The notes below the pieces were generated by a model, which was not told the origin of the DNA, did not search any database, and saw nothing but the letters and a program-made list of their open reading frames with translations. Positions 12,001-18,709 of a stretch of 64,000 bases of DNA are shown piece by piece (the stretch's first letter is position 1; the number at the start of each line of letters is the position of its first letter). This DNA is from an uncultured Victivallaceae bacterium (GTDB lineage Bacteria > Verrucomicrobiota > Lentisphaeria > Victivallales > Victivallaceae), in contig CALXXL010000002.1 of assembly GCA_944392655.1 (NCBI GenBank), positions 172,944-236,943 on the forward strand, written 5' to 3'. Both the position numbers and the translations under genes were made by a program.

Positions 12001-12037
12001 GGATGGTAAAGTTTACCTCAACGTTACCGCTCTGTAA
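3071..12037 (+). CDS. Giant strand-loop-strand repeat protein 1 (2988 aa)
   Basis: Rich in Gly, Ser, Thr, Asn and Val, and built almost wholly of short beta repeats of the AIDA-I / autotransporter passenger type (for example VVEAGGIL, TVNAGGVV, NNGG). A beta-helix or beta-solenoid is expected. The N-terminus (MSFQANVNAENSPVTGEV) has no Sec signal peptide and the C-terminus has no recognisable 12-strand barrel. Residues about 59-415 and 416-772 are a long tandem duplication; a further pair of related blocks lies near residues 1045-1165 and 1433-1553. From about residue 2420 the style changes to a GGG-ladder region (VFGGGANN, VGGGHGG, ILGGGVSY) collinear with the paralogue at 25571-31603. The last 60 residues (INLFDQNNELIGTFNYGE) are also shared. 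Likely surface or secreted; export route unknown. Confidence 0.85.
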   Translation: MSFQANVNAENSPVTGEVVENGTQIIESGGWTQDAVVGTGGNQTIYAGGKVVNTTVNAGGVVMGMGGGAVVEGGSISGANATIQISGEGSEITGTTIAGSEFAKVEVWTGAKASDILVSAGAPIATGTGKKGAFLIVTGAGAEASGITITDFGSASVYDGAKIMDSVVEAGGILAMSYRKLNDGTSAGYAENITVKEDGIFWVGKLGSVANNITFEAGSFIGGFGLDSQGTAFTNSKVIGYDGSETTLTNWNGGDYTVANGLILLMSSRIGDDTADYVLDLSKVILDKGGAIQKSVTDNTFSSADTVEGLRVIDPETGDVLDASISGGKATNWVVNKGQEYTFGANDTGLIVYEGGVINGNYSTAENQLTGRYVYDDGSVVAFSCADGVAENLILDGKTLSIAAGGKSINAVLTNGGVINGMGGGATVEDGSVSGENSTIQITGADSVISGTVLSGTEFAKIEVWDGAKAYDILVSAGAPIATGMGKKGAFLIITGAGAEASGITVTDFGSAAVYNGAKISDSVVEAGGVLTMSYRKLNDGASAGSAENITVKEDGLFWVGTLGSTANNVTFEAGSFIGGFGLGEQGTTFTNSKVIGYDGSETELANWDGGDYKVANGLILLMSSRIADDGADYVLDLSKVILDKGGAIQKSITDNTFTYQDTIEGLRVVDPETGAILDASIVDGVATNWVVNKGQSYRVDGGWGAAGSADGLIVYEGGSITGMFVGRPGPIAGTPGTVITNGRYVKNDGTIVNFSCGNGYAENMIVEDGTFTLNGYTGAYTEATFGSGAVVKNTTMINGLYVQGNMAYSDGLTVSGNTAIQTYSYAEITNGVNLDESEDSIYRNFSLKDGVASGFILENGGFLVLAGELVSTDGTLPTIPAGSATNIIVRGTLAEKYWTGGAAGQQGNNNRTDRKSYLQMQSGAVIDNVSIQDGGILTSVGANWTANNVTIDVGGATDITIGADTVLNATVMTEDGSYTLSWDAGSGVLAGYTLGGDGNIKVTLADDIDVYDFNDMTIINSTYSLGIRKTYNNLTVDNSTVTSYDNNTVNGMTVGGSATFLQFTKGTFNDIALNGGKFEAAGTAEINNVVIDGTLYNTPVGDTSDNINGHFSTQLVAYADGVVINGMVLQNGGSAFIYAGATASGATVNSGGVLYLTNWNKDTNTTANILGDLVVQTGGTLWLGSTENNIEKIQTYAGANIVGIASGTVIDDIVLRGANIEIDDKLTINNALMGNNQTQTGGLVKTLTNNYGVWTMEGGVLENYIHNNGNNVDCGIYIKGGTVQNLDLTKYNGTSYILGGSIEGGTMAGGTLSDVDATDPEAIVTGNGSISNFTVTGTGILSIASENTVLSNITLKGGTIDAKVDISGINIYGGKILGSNAVNDSTIYEATDMWTSKTYNNLTIDGAAQNIGGGNIFNNLTVNDATLMSYSAGNTINGMTITGGKTFAQALSDNVFSDVEMYGGKFEVAGTTVVNGIMIDGTAFNTAPGDTSDNIDGHVSTQLVAYAAGAVVNDMVLRNGGSAFIYNGATANNVTVEKGGVLYMTDWNQNDGVNGVANGVTVQDGGYLYYRSGSTVNDLTINKGATLDARISWTDSFAGTYVDGDTVIDYTLNGEEANTFVVTQGTTFLGNYTAAGGSEGGVATFDKLYVVEGGSMLGWHLGNTVITEGAYIANDGTRIEMNWGSLNETGGKHIQGGYFYKGSAVLGGGSANLDEATGEVTFTINTLDNVIFDNSLFVAGNITKSTNLVFRNGASLQTYSNAEMSGINEDEAEDSVYRNFSLKDGVASGFIIDNGGFLQMVPEGYNWQGNTPSPAASAFDIYVRGSRTEVAGNYNADMMNMFNGGSHIQLSSGTYVKNLRVGTGAGVRVMAGNDEVAAGVIEDMVQEAGAITIFEQINRDSKINATVELGEGETIAYTIADGVVSNYYQDNAKSRLTGAANLTFENLTVKGGTVSALENTVITGTTAVSGSGTVFSAATVKEISGNLSITDGASVTFGSANEAAGANLESLVVDNASFSTTDINYGCDVTISNGSKVTWTGGSIADGKTMTVDGAGTEVTMSWHHSNWGSSNNTLKISNGGYVISNGSNGFGKVIIENGNLYHNGTSYYKDITLQNGWIQMNATYAGNVTIGGGTDEGTYYQVIGTATGTTTLNGIGSVYVGSAAWGAAAFEGKIVVSTKDKEVGNVCLRNGSINGLEMNGGTFWYRGSYRVNDANVTSTTVSIAGDIMFSNAKIVSGNMEQTNTETMDLTGVSSLVIGNNTDVNISINASDVNVSVGGGINIAEGKTITVGAITGYDFRNSQSYEVYGALTGDMSQWNFTNTDKPISISSITVGGEGVYHLGNVDYLKIRPGVAFTCGGYTATIDELGVDIITEASYDTTMTIRVDVDENNNAVLTVYRSSSADKVDATWYEGWSYDFGEPPVKNIPVRASDVETFASVAGVLDIQSANEFSAQGRFVYSEPNATGGVSALAYMDNACDGLTVVMTSGSRQNSWAEVNGTQNLTLIAGGIDSEGNTVTTAAALNNNSYMYIYGGATTEKVFGGGANNFEVKGSTNVAIEGGSHKMVVGGGHGGTVGAVNLDIVGGAEVTSLVAGAMGNVTGDVNITLDAVSGVANIYGGAINSAVPAIGNVAVDGDYAVNNVVMSITNSNLQGLIFGGGVAEADGKTSTAASTTVTFSGSTHTGNPDLAEGGRYNSAWIVGGGLAKNTGIANVTGTAVINVTADANATYILGGGVSYFSGATASVGSTFITVDDGATVSANIYGGGYSLAGGASTVNGDAVITIDATAADKIVSVQGNIYAGGWGNNSTVTGDAYVVFKGSSDSLAFTGEVNGNGNVEAVVGNSYLVFEDFSGVFSASVVNFDYVKLSSDTAMSFDQAASVNGFVFDVADRDAALVDEAVADATNLSFNGAGELVINNADLFTDGTSMALLSGADELLTADTVINLFDQNNELIGTFNYGETFASAELGFTLESKDGKVYLNVTAL
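3244..5157 (+). repeat. Tandem 1071-bp period duplication inside the giant gene
   Basis: Copies 3244-4086 and 4315-5157 match with a constant offset of 1071 bp (357 codons, in frame). Examples are GAATTTGC at 3371 and 4442, and GCGACCAACTGGGTAGT at 4058 and 5129. The proteins share long blocks such as EVW-GAKA-DILVSAGAPIATG and KGGAIQKS-TDNTF. Synonymous differences are common, so the duplication is not recent. Confidence 0.9.
6202..7724 (+). repeat. Second pair of related blocks in the giant gene
   Basis: Blocks at about 6202-6560 and 7366-7724 are related with an offset of 1164 bp. GGCGA-AC-AGTGA at 6374 corresponds to the same codons at 7538, and both encode the peptide STQLVAYA. The encoded segments share NGMT, GGKFE-AGT, DTSDNI-GH and NGGSAFIY. 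This shows stepwise growth of the protein by in-frame segment copying. Confidence 0.8.
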
Positions 12038-12053
12038 TCGTTAACTTAACCAG

Positions 12054-12085
12054 AAAGGCCGTCGGGGTTTTCCGACGGCCTTTTT
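12054..12085 (+). terminator. Terminator of the first giant gene
   Basis: AAAGGCCGTCGG and CCGACGGCC(TTTTT) form a perfect GC-rich stem with a short loop and T tail, 17 bp after the stop codon. Confidence 0.95.
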
Positions 12086-12143
12086 GTTATAGAGTTGCTT
12101 TATTAAAGTTAAATAGATTACGCTTTACATATATGTTATTTGT

Positions 12144-12190
12144 TTATATAAAAAAAACTCCTCCGGGAAGCCTATATCTTCCGGAGGAGT
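12144..12190 (-). terminator. Terminator of the minus-strand run 18429-12210
   Basis: ACTCCTCCGG (12157-12166) pairs perfectly with CCGGAGGAGT (12181-12190). Read on the minus strand, the stem is followed by seven U residues. Confidence 0.9.
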
Positions 12191-12209
12191 TATAGTATAT
12201 AAAATATAA

Positions 12210-13010
12210 TTACTGATTAACTGGCACAAACTTATCGGATACAACGCCGTCTTTTATATAAACCATTCTGAATCCATATGGACGGTTATCAAAATTGGTG
12301 CTGGTATTTTCAGCATGAAGGAACCGTATTCCTTCCCATTCGTTATCTATTCTGGTATGGCTGTGTCCGCCGACATAAAGGATGACGCCATATTTCTTAA
12401 ACAGGTTCAATATCTCCATGCGTTTATTCGGTTCAATATTATAATATGGATCTTCCGGTTCATTCACATCTTTCAAAAAGATCGGGCTGTGTCCGGCAAC
12501 GATAATATTTTTGCCGTCCTCTTTTGCATTTGCCAAAGCCTGTTCAAACCACTGATCAAACTCTGCGGTTCTTGCCTGCGGATACTTCCACAAGTTGGTA
12601 TTGATTACGATAATTCTGAAATCATCCTGATCAAAGGTATAATAATCTTTACCAAAGCTGTTATGATACAATTCAATAGCTTCCGCCTTGGCATTGATAT
12701 CGTGATTTCCGGGAACCACATAATATGGTATCTTCAATTCATTGCTGGCAACGATAAAGTCGGCGTTATGTTCTGCGGTAGGTATATTAACCATATCTCC
12801 GGTCATAATCATAAAAACCGGTTCATCCTTATCGTTATCGCTATTTATAAGTGCGATAGCGTTTTTATATCTTTGGTATTCCAGATCATAATCATAGAAT
12901 CCGAACTGAGAGTCCGTCATATGAACAAATGTAAGTTGAGAAGGCGAGCTGCATCCGGTCAGCGCCAATGCGGCAGCCAAACCGGCCGAAGTAGCAGTAA
13001 TGAATTTCAT
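12210..13010 (-). CDS. Calcineurin-like phosphoesterase lipoprotein
   Basis: A 266-residue exported metallophosphoesterase. The ATG at 13010 was chosen because AAGGA lies six bases upstream; an in-frame TTG two codons earlier is less likely. The signal peptide MKFITATSAGLAAALALTGC carries a lipobox (LTGC, Cys20), so the protein is probably membrane-anchored. The metal-binding motifs of the superfamily are complete: TDSQ, GDMVN, GNHD, GHSP and GGHSHTR. The natural substrate (phosphomonoester, nucleotide or phospholipid) cannot be told. It is the last gene of a same-strand run that includes argH (25 bp upstream) and the MotA-like operon. Confidence 0.9.
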   Translation of the reverse strand: MKFITATSAGLAAALALTGCSSPSQLTFVHMTDSQFGFYDYDLEYQRYKNAIALINSDNDKDEPVFMIMTGDMVNIPTAEHNADFIVASNELKIPYYVVPGNHDINAKAEAIELYHNSFGKDYYTFDQDDFRIIVINTNLWKYPQARTAEFDQWFEQALANAKEDGKNIIVAGHSPIFLKDVNEPEDPYYNIEPNKRMEILNLFKKYGVILYVGGHSHTRIDNEWEGIRFLHAENTSTNFDNRPYGFRMVYIKDGVVSDKFVPVNQ

Positions 13011-13035
13011 AATCAATCCTTATATTCTGTCATAT

Positions 13036-14403
13036 TCAGAGTCTATTGCGCCAATATTCCAACTGTTGTCTTACAGCGTTAAAACCTGTTCCGCCCGGGA
13101 TTTCGCGTTTGCCGACGCTGGCCTCCGGATCAAAAACAGCTAAAAACTCCTCTGTTGCATCCGGGATTGATATTCTCATTTCTTCCAGGGAAATCTCATT
13201 AAGTTTTCTATTATGGTCATTACAATACTTGACCAATGCGCCGACCTGATGATGAGCCGTTCTGAACGGGACTCCTATTTTCACCAGCAGTTCAGCGATA
13301 TCCGTGGCCATCAAGGCCGGATCTGAAGCAGCGTTATACATATTTTCTTTGCGAACGGATGCGGTAGCGATCATTGGCGGATATACTCTAAGTATCATCT
13401 TAACCGTATCGATTGCGTCGAACAACGACTCCTTATCCTCCTGCAAATCGCGGTTATATGTCAGAGGCAGCCCTTTGCACAGAGTAAGCAGAGCCATCAA
13501 TGAGCCGTAAATCCGTCCGGTTTTTCCTCGAGAAAGTTCAGCGATATCTGGATTTTTCTTTTGCGGCATCAGGCTTGAACCGGTACAGAAGGCATCGCCG
13601 AGTTCGATAAAAGCGAACTCCTGAGAGCACCACAGAATAAGATCCTCGGACAATCTTGAAACATGCATGGCAAATATTGCCAGATCCGCCAGCAGTTCAA
13701 TAATAAAATCTCTATCAGCCACTGAATCCATACTGTTGCGTGTTATTCTGGCAAAATCCAGTTCCCGGCATACCATTTCCCGGTCAATTGGCAGAGTAGT
13801 TCCGGCAATTGCGCCGGCGCCTAGCGGCATAACGTTGACTCTCTTGTAACAATCGTCCAACCGGTCGAAATCGCGGTCAAACATCTCCACATACGCGAGC
13901 AGATGATGAGCGAAGAGAACCACCTGAGCATGCTGAAGGTGGGTAAATCCCGGCATGATAACCGTTTTATTAGCGTCAGCCAGTTCAAACAACGCATGTT
14001 GAAAACCGCGTAAAAGCTGCTGAATTTCACGGATTTCGTGTCTCAAATAGAGTCTTATATCCAATGCTACCTGATCATTTCTGCTTCTGGCGGAATGAAG
14101 TCTGGCGCCTTCCGGACCGAGTTTGTCAATAAGAGCGGATTCGATATTCATATGAATATCTTCCAACTCCTGTTTAAAAGTAAACTTGCCATCCTGAATA
14201 AGGTGCAGAATCTCCTCCAGTCCATCTTCGATAGCCTTTGCGGTTGCAACCGGGATAATTCCGGTTGCGCCCAACATCTTCACATGAGCCTTGCTTCCGG
14301 CGATATCATAAGGATACAATCTGCGATCATATGAAATAGACTCTGAAAATTTTGCCAGTTCCTTATCAGTTTCTGCGCCGAACCGGCCGCCCCACATTGC
14401 CAT
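13036..14403 (-). CDS. argH: Argininosuccinate lyase
   Basis: Cleaves argininosuccinate to arginine and fumarate, the last step of arginine synthesis, in the cytosol. The 455-residue length is normal for the family. Seen: the fumarase/aspartase superfamily signature GSSLMPQKKNPD, the N-terminal WGGRF motif, HSARSRNDQ and TPxH-type substrate loops (MPGFTHLQHAQ). It begins 32 bp after the stop of the large exported protein of the MotA-like operon. It may therefore be co-transcribed with that operon, an unusual neighbourhood. argC lies in this window at 47207-48235, so the arginine genes are scattered. Confidence 0.97.
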   Translation of the reverse strand: MAMWGGRFGAETDKELAKFSESISYDRRLYPYDIAGSKAHVKMLGATGIIPVATAKAIEDGLEEILHLIQDGKFTFKQELEDIHMNIESALIDKLGPEGARLHSARSRNDQVALDIRLYLRHEIREIQQLLRGFQHALFELADANKTVIMPGFTHLQHAQVVLFAHHLLAYVEMFDRDFDRLDDCYKRVNVMPLGAGAIAGTTLPIDREMVCRELDFARITRNSMDSVADRDFIIELLADLAIFAMHVSRLSEDLILWCSQEFAFIELGDAFCTGSSLMPQKKNPDIAELSRGKTGRIYGSLMALLTLCKGLPLTYNRDLQEDKESLFDAIDTVKMILRVYPPMIATASVRKENMYNAASDPALMATDIAELLVKIGVPFRTAHHQVGALVKYCNDHNRKLNEISLEEMRISIPDATEEFLAVFDPEASVGKREIPGGTGFNAVRQQLEYWRNRL

Positions 14404-14435
14404 AAAAACCTGCTTTCCTGTTTTATATTACCTGT

Positions 14436-16640
14436 TTAGAAACCCCACTTCAATTCATCGACGACCCGGAAAGAGGTCTCCGCCTCTAATTTCATACCGC
14501 GCATCGACTGCCGTATCTGATTACGCAACTGAGCGACAAAAGAGTACGGCACCAATCCGGAATCCACCCGGATAAACACCTGTATCATATTTGATTCATC
14601 TTTTGGCGATGCCTCAATAAGTGACGTTAAGAATGCCACAATCTCATCTCTGAAATTCTGCATAGCCTCAGCAGAATAGTCTGCCGGATTTGCACCGAGC
14701 GGCAAAGTAAAAAGCTGCCGCATCAAAGGATTCTGCGGAGACGCAACTTTAACCAGAAATCCGTCATCAGTCAAATTTACTTCGACATTACAATTTATAA
14801 TTTTCAAACCCGGCATATTTTTACCCGAGCCATATTCTGCCGGCAAAACTATCTCCAACTCATTAAATAACGCTCTTGAACGCAATTCAATATCCTCGCG
14901 TGTCATAGTGAACAATCCGGAATAAAGTTTCTCATATCCGGCGGGGCGTACCGTCATTCCCGACCACAGATATTTATCCTTTGCGTTATTCCATTCCAGC
15001 GTTACCTTATTGGTATAAGCCTTATTGATGGAATCGATATTAATTACCTCATCCTGCGTCATATTCAAGCCGCGCCGCAACTCTCCGGCATAGTCGAATT
15101 CCGAGCTCTGCTGCTGTCCGTATTCAAACTGTTTCATAATTCTGGTATAGATATCGTCAGCGATTTTCAGTTGCATAGACAGCGTTTTTTCCGCCAGAGT
15201 AAACTGTCTGGTCACAGCGTCCGTCACTATTTTTCTGGTTTCGTCAAAGAGTTTCACCTCTTCAATCTGCTCAATTTCCAACCCCGGCAAATATTGCCAC
15301 TGTTCCTCGATATTCATAGAGCTGCTGTTATTGCGAAACTCTCTCAACATCTCTTCGGGAGGCAGCCAGCTGTAATCATGCAAAGAGGGGAAATACTTTC
15401 TGAATTGAGCATCAGCCACGGTAAGACGCAATTTCTCCATATCCTTCATTACCGACTCTTCAAATAGAGGCGTCAACAATTCGTCGCTTACCGGATTATT
15501 GATTACGCTCTCTTCCAGAAAAGTTTTCAGTTCACGTCGCTGCAGCTCAGGAACTTTTACCAGGAATGCCCCCAAAGCGTTATTCAAAGTCTGCTGTTTA
15601 AAAAAGTTATAAAAAATGCTTCTGGCTCTTTTGGGATTACGGTAACGAGCCTGACTTTTTATCAACTCTTCCATAATCTGTTCAGAGTCATATTTGGGAA
15701 GAAAATCTTTTAAAGTAGTAATAAATTTATTGGCAGACAGCTCTTTTGCTTTGACAGGTATCTCTTTAGCAACCGATGGAAACAATCCGTAAACCTTTCT
15801 TTCCGCCGGATTTGCCTTACGCCGTGCAATATTTTCTTCCAAAGTTTTTCTCAATAAGTTCTCATACTCTTCCGGCAGTACTGCATCGCTGATCGCCGTA
15901 TTTTTCACCATATCCAACTGGGACTGCCGTTGATTCAACGCCTCCCGGACTATCGGAGTAATAATCGATTCCCGTACAAATCCGCGATTTTCCTCGAAAA
16001 CCGTATTGCGCCATTCGGAGTTGAGTTTATCTTCCAGCATCTTTATCAATTCTGCCTCCGACATGGTATCGACCTCCTGTTCCGAGGGATAACTGCTGCC
16101 GGCAATTTTTGTCCGCTGCTGTGCACACAATTTTTCCCGAGCCACATTGAATGCAGCGGGGAAGGCGGTTCGCAAGTTCTCCTGAACGTATCTATCCGGC
16201 AAGACAATCGCATCTGAGACAAAATCTATCGGGAAAAAAGTTTTATCCCCGTTATACCGCAAACGAATCTGATCCAGCAAAGTCTGGGCATCTTTACGAT
16301 ACGCTTCACGCAAAGTCACCGCATATTCGCCTGACAATACCGAGCTTGCTTTAGCCTGTTCGATAAAGCTTTCCGGTTCGCGATTCATCCGTTCAAAAAA
16401 TGCATCGCTGTCCGCGGCTTTCTGTCCATATGCGGCACGCAACTGTTCTATCAGCAAATTGGCGGACAACAATGCCGTATTGCGATTCATAACTTCACGG
16501 TTACTGAACTGCTGTTCCTGCGGCGATTCATTTTCAACCGGGTCCACACTCCCCTGCCCCTCGTCAGTCTGAGCGGGCACACAAATAATGCCGCCGCCCA
16601 GTGCCATTGTAATCATCCAGATTTTCAGTAACTTAATCAC
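14436..16640 (-). CDS. Large exported protein of MotA-like operon, unknown family
   Basis: A 734-residue protein that I do not recognise. The start is GTG at 16640, overlapping the stop of the upstream gene by 8 bp, which suggests translational coupling. The N-terminus (KLLKIWMITMALGGGIICV then PAQTDEG) looks like a cleaved signal peptide. The remainder is charged and mostly predicted helical, with many Glu, Lys, Gln and Arg residues and no further membrane segment, so a periplasmic or envelope location is likely. There are no recognisable catalytic motifs. Its tight linkage to a proton-channel-like pair suggests it is the output partner of that channel. Function unknown. Confidence 0.75.
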   Translation of the reverse strand: MIKLLKIWMITMALGGGIICVPAQTDEGQGSVDPVENESPQEQQFSNREVMNRNTALLSANLLIEQLRAAYGQKAADSDAFFERMNREPESFIEQAKASSVLSGEYAVTLREAYRKDAQTLLDQIRLRYNGDKTFFPIDFVSDAIVLPDRYVQENLRTAFPAAFNVAREKLCAQQRTKIAGSSYPSEQEVDTMSEAELIKMLEDKLNSEWRNTVFEENRGFVRESIITPIVREALNQRQSQLDMVKNTAISDAVLPEEYENLLRKTLEENIARRKANPAERKVYGLFPSVAKEIPVKAKELSANKFITTLKDFLPKYDSEQIMEELIKSQARYRNPKRARSIFYNFFKQQTLNNALGAFLVKVPELQRRELKTFLEESVINNPVSDELLTPLFEESVMKDMEKLRLTVADAQFRKYFPSLHDYSWLPPEEMLREFRNNSSSMNIEEQWQYLPGLEIEQIEEVKLFDETRKIVTDAVTRQFTLAEKTLSMQLKIADDIYTRIMKQFEYGQQQSSEFDYAGELRRGLNMTQDEVINIDSINKAYTNKVTLEWNNAKDKYLWSGMTVRPAGYEKLYSGLFTMTREDIELRSRALFNELEIVLPAEYGSGKNMPGLKIINCNVEVNLTDDGFLVKVASPQNPLMRQLFTLPLGANPADYSAEAMQNFRDEIVAFLTSLIEASPKDESNMIQVFIRVDSGLVPYSFVAQLRNQIRQSMRGMKLEAETSFRVVDELKWGF

Positions 16641-17427
16641 GAACTATATCCCTCATTAAAGCGACGTCGGCCTGAGTTTTAAGATATTGGAATGCATAAT
16701 TTTTCAGTGAATTATCCAATTCATTCAGCAATATTTTCTGAGTTTCAGGCGGACTGACAATATATTGTTCCAGCAGACTTTTAACTCCGGCATCCGTCAC
16801 CTCTTCCGGATGTTTAGCCAGATAAGTCTGCACATATGCGGCGCTCTGATACTGCAATCCTGCAACATCACTGCGCACCTGCTTGATTTTCATTTTAATT
16901 TGATCTTCAAGCCATTTTGCATTTCCCGGCTGCAAAGTATTTTCGTCGATACTTGCCTCCATCATCACTCTGGCGAACCATTTCTGCGGCAGGACGTCGG
17001 GATTGGAGTAATCTTCGAAGCTCGCCTTGGCTCCGTTAATGAACGCATTTTTCAGAGCCTGATTATCCGCCAGTTTGCCATTGACAATCAGTTCGCCGAC
17101 ATCATATACCACCATATCCTGATTATTCAGTTTAGCAAATGATTTCAGGCCGTAGCGGATATTGTAATAATCGACTGTCCGTTCCAGCGCGGAAATCAAT
17201 TCCTGACGCTGAAAATTGAGCTGCTGTTCTTCCTTAATTTTGGCCACCGGTTCCAGTTCTTCAGTGGTTTTCAGCCGGAAAAGAGAGAAAGCTATCAAGA
17301 ATATCATCATCAACGCCATAGTCAGCTGAAGCAATATAGCGTTCATTTCGTCAACTGCGGCGTCATTTCCGGAATAAGTTCCTGCGATTCTGGAAATTTG
17401 CTGCTTTATTTTACTTGACAGTTTCAT
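16633..17427 (-). CDS. Single-TM partner protein of MotA/ExbB-like channel
   Basis: 264 residues. A short basic cytoplasmic N-terminus is followed by one membrane helix at about residues 30-50 (ILLQLTMALMMIFLIAFSLF), then a long helical extracytoplasmic region (TEELEPVAKIKEEQQ onward). This is the topology of MotB, ExbD, TolR and ZorB. Asp26, just before the helix, could stand for the conserved proton-carrying Asp of those families, but its position is not exact. No C-terminal OmpA-type peptidoglycan-binding domain was seen. The gene lies 18 bp downstream of the MotA/ExbB-like gene and overlaps the next by 8 bp. Assignment rests on topology and context. Confidence 0.6.
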   Translation of the reverse strand: MKLSSKIKQQISRIAGTYSGNDAAVDEMNAILLQLTMALMMIFLIAFSLFRLKTTEELEPVAKIKEEQQLNFQRQELISALERTVDYYNIRYGLKSFAKLNNQDMVVYDVGELIVNGKLADNQALKNAFINGAKASFEDYSNPDVLPQKWFARVMMEASIDENTLQPGNAKWLEDQIKMKIKQVRSDVAGLQYQSAAYVQTYLAKHPEEVTDAGVKSLLEQYIVSPPETQKILLNELDNSLKNYAFQYLKTQADVALMRDIVRD

Positions 17428-17445
17428 GCCGCCTCTTATCCTTTA

Positions 17446-18429
17446 TTAATGCAAAGCGCCCTTAATCTGTTCCAACGCGGTTTTCAACCGCACATTTTCC
17501 ACACCGGATGCGCTGGCGGCCTCGCTCAATTCGTTATTAGTGGTACGCAGAGCGGCGTTTTGAGCCTGTAATGTAGCGTTATCCCGCTGTAATTTTTCCA
17601 GCTGCTGAGTTAGCTGACTCTGAACCGTACTGATGGACTCGACCATTTTAGCGGTCTGGCTGAGAATCTCCATCTGTCTGGCCTGTTCCTTCTGCCATGC
17701 CTCTCCGGTATTAGTCAAACGGTGAAGCATGGTACTTAAATTATGACTGCATTCATTAATCTCTTCAGCCGCATTACGCAGACGTCCGTTAAAAGTATGC
17801 AGCTGTTCATTGCTGGCGGCGAACTCTTTGCTGACGGCAGAAGCGGAAACGCTGAGCCGATCAACCAGTTCAAACAAGTTGGCATCTTCCACCGCCTCGG
17901 AGTTTTTCTGCTCTCCGGCCAGACGACGCATAAACGGAGTGACGAACAACGGCATAAGGATCGACACCCAGACCACGGCAACAAGAGTTGAAAACAGTGC
18001 GGTATGCAGGCACATCATCAAATTGGCCACCGTAATATCTTCCGGCCGGTAAAATCCGATAATAATAATCCCCCATATAGTACCGATCAGGCCGAGAGCG
18101 ATATTGATCCGGTCGTACGAGTGGAAGAATGGGAAATCATCCGTCAACGCGGCCTTGCCCTTACGGTTTATCTGTGCCAATCCAAACAATACGCACAACA
18201 ATCCTAAGAACGGGATAAAGGTACTGATAGTGGAAAGGTCCAGCGTCGCCCAGTCAAATGCCGGCAGGAATCCGGAAATTTTGGTATCCAGTACCCCTTC
18301 AGTTCCGTTGGAAAACAAAATATTATAACTCTTTCTCGCGCTCTCAAGGTTATTGAACCACAATATCCCGCAGAAAACCGTCAGTACGGCCGTTACAATA
18401 AACGCCCAGAACAACATTACTTTTTTCAT
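17446..18429 (-). CDS. MotA/TolQ/ExbB-like membrane protein with coiled-coil tail
   Basis: 327 residues with membrane segments near 5-25, 66-86, 107-127 and 137-163. The last two carry the family pattern (ALGLIGTIWGIIIIGF and CLHTALFSTLVAVVWVSIL) typical of proton-channel subunits that couple ion flow to mechanical work. Residues about 195-325 are a long predicted coiled coil (TVQSQLTQQLEKLQRDNATL), longer than in ExbB or TolQ and reminiscent of the tail of ZorA. First gene of a three-gene operon with a single-TM partner and a large exported protein. Membership of the superfamily is likely; the biological role is unknown. Confidence 0.7.
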   Translation of the reverse strand: MKKVMLFWAFIVTAVLTVFCGILWFNNLESARKSYNILFSNGTEGVLDTKISGFLPAFDWATLDLSTISTFIPFLGLLCVLFGLAQINRKGKAALTDDFPFFHSYDRINIALGLIGTIWGIIIIGFYRPEDITVANLMMCLHTALFSTLVAVVWVSILMPLFVTPFMRRLAGEQKNSEAVEDANLFELVDRLSVSASAVSKEFAASNEQLHTFNGRLRNAAEEINECSHNLSTMLHRLTNTGEAWQKEQARQMEILSQTAKMVESISTVQSQLTQQLEKLQRDNATLQAQNAALRTTNNELSEAASASGVENVRLKTALEQIKGALH

Positions 18430-18461
18430 ATTTGCCGACCCCGATTTATTTCTTTTATTTT

Positions 18462-18489
18462 AATATAAAAACGCCCATATATAACTCAA
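18462..18489 (-). promoter_or_regulatory. Candidate promoter of the MotA-like operon
   Basis: On the minus strand TTGAGT (18489-18484) and TATATT (18467-18462) are spaced by 16 bp, about 32 bp before the start codon. Confidence 0.45.
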
Positions 18490-18611
18490 TGTTTTATACT
18501 ATATAGCAAAAAACTCCGGAAAGCAACCTGCATATTTTTATTTATCCGGCTGATTTCATTTTTGAATATTCCTCTGGCAGAGTCAAAAAGACATTTATTT
18601 CTTTTCTCAAC

Positions 18612-18639
18612 TTGAATAAAAAAATATTTATGATATATT
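18612..18639 (+). promoter_or_regulatory. Candidate promoter of pckG
   Basis: TTGAAT (18612-18617), 16 bp, TATATT (18634-18639). This gives a leader of about 65 nt, ending in AAAGGAG at 18697-18703 before the start. Confidence 0.5.
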
Positions 18640-18709
18640 TTATGGATTTAAAATTGATGCAAGGGCGTGGATTAAATAACCAAACATTCTTTAATAAAAG
18701 GAGTTATTT

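Noticed and set aside
3071..12037. CRISPR or simple DNA repeats in the giant gene
   Set aside because: The repetition is at protein level with diverged codons and stays in frame; no regular short direct repeats with spacers are present anywhere in the window.
12118..12150. Possible dif (XerCD) site near the skew change
   Set aside because: Parts resemble dif half-sites, but the spacing is about three bases short and the XerD half is poor.
14436..18429. Zorya-type defence system
   Set aside because: The membrane pair is reminiscent, but there is no OmpA domain on the ZorB-like partner and no ZorC/D or ZorE gene nearby.
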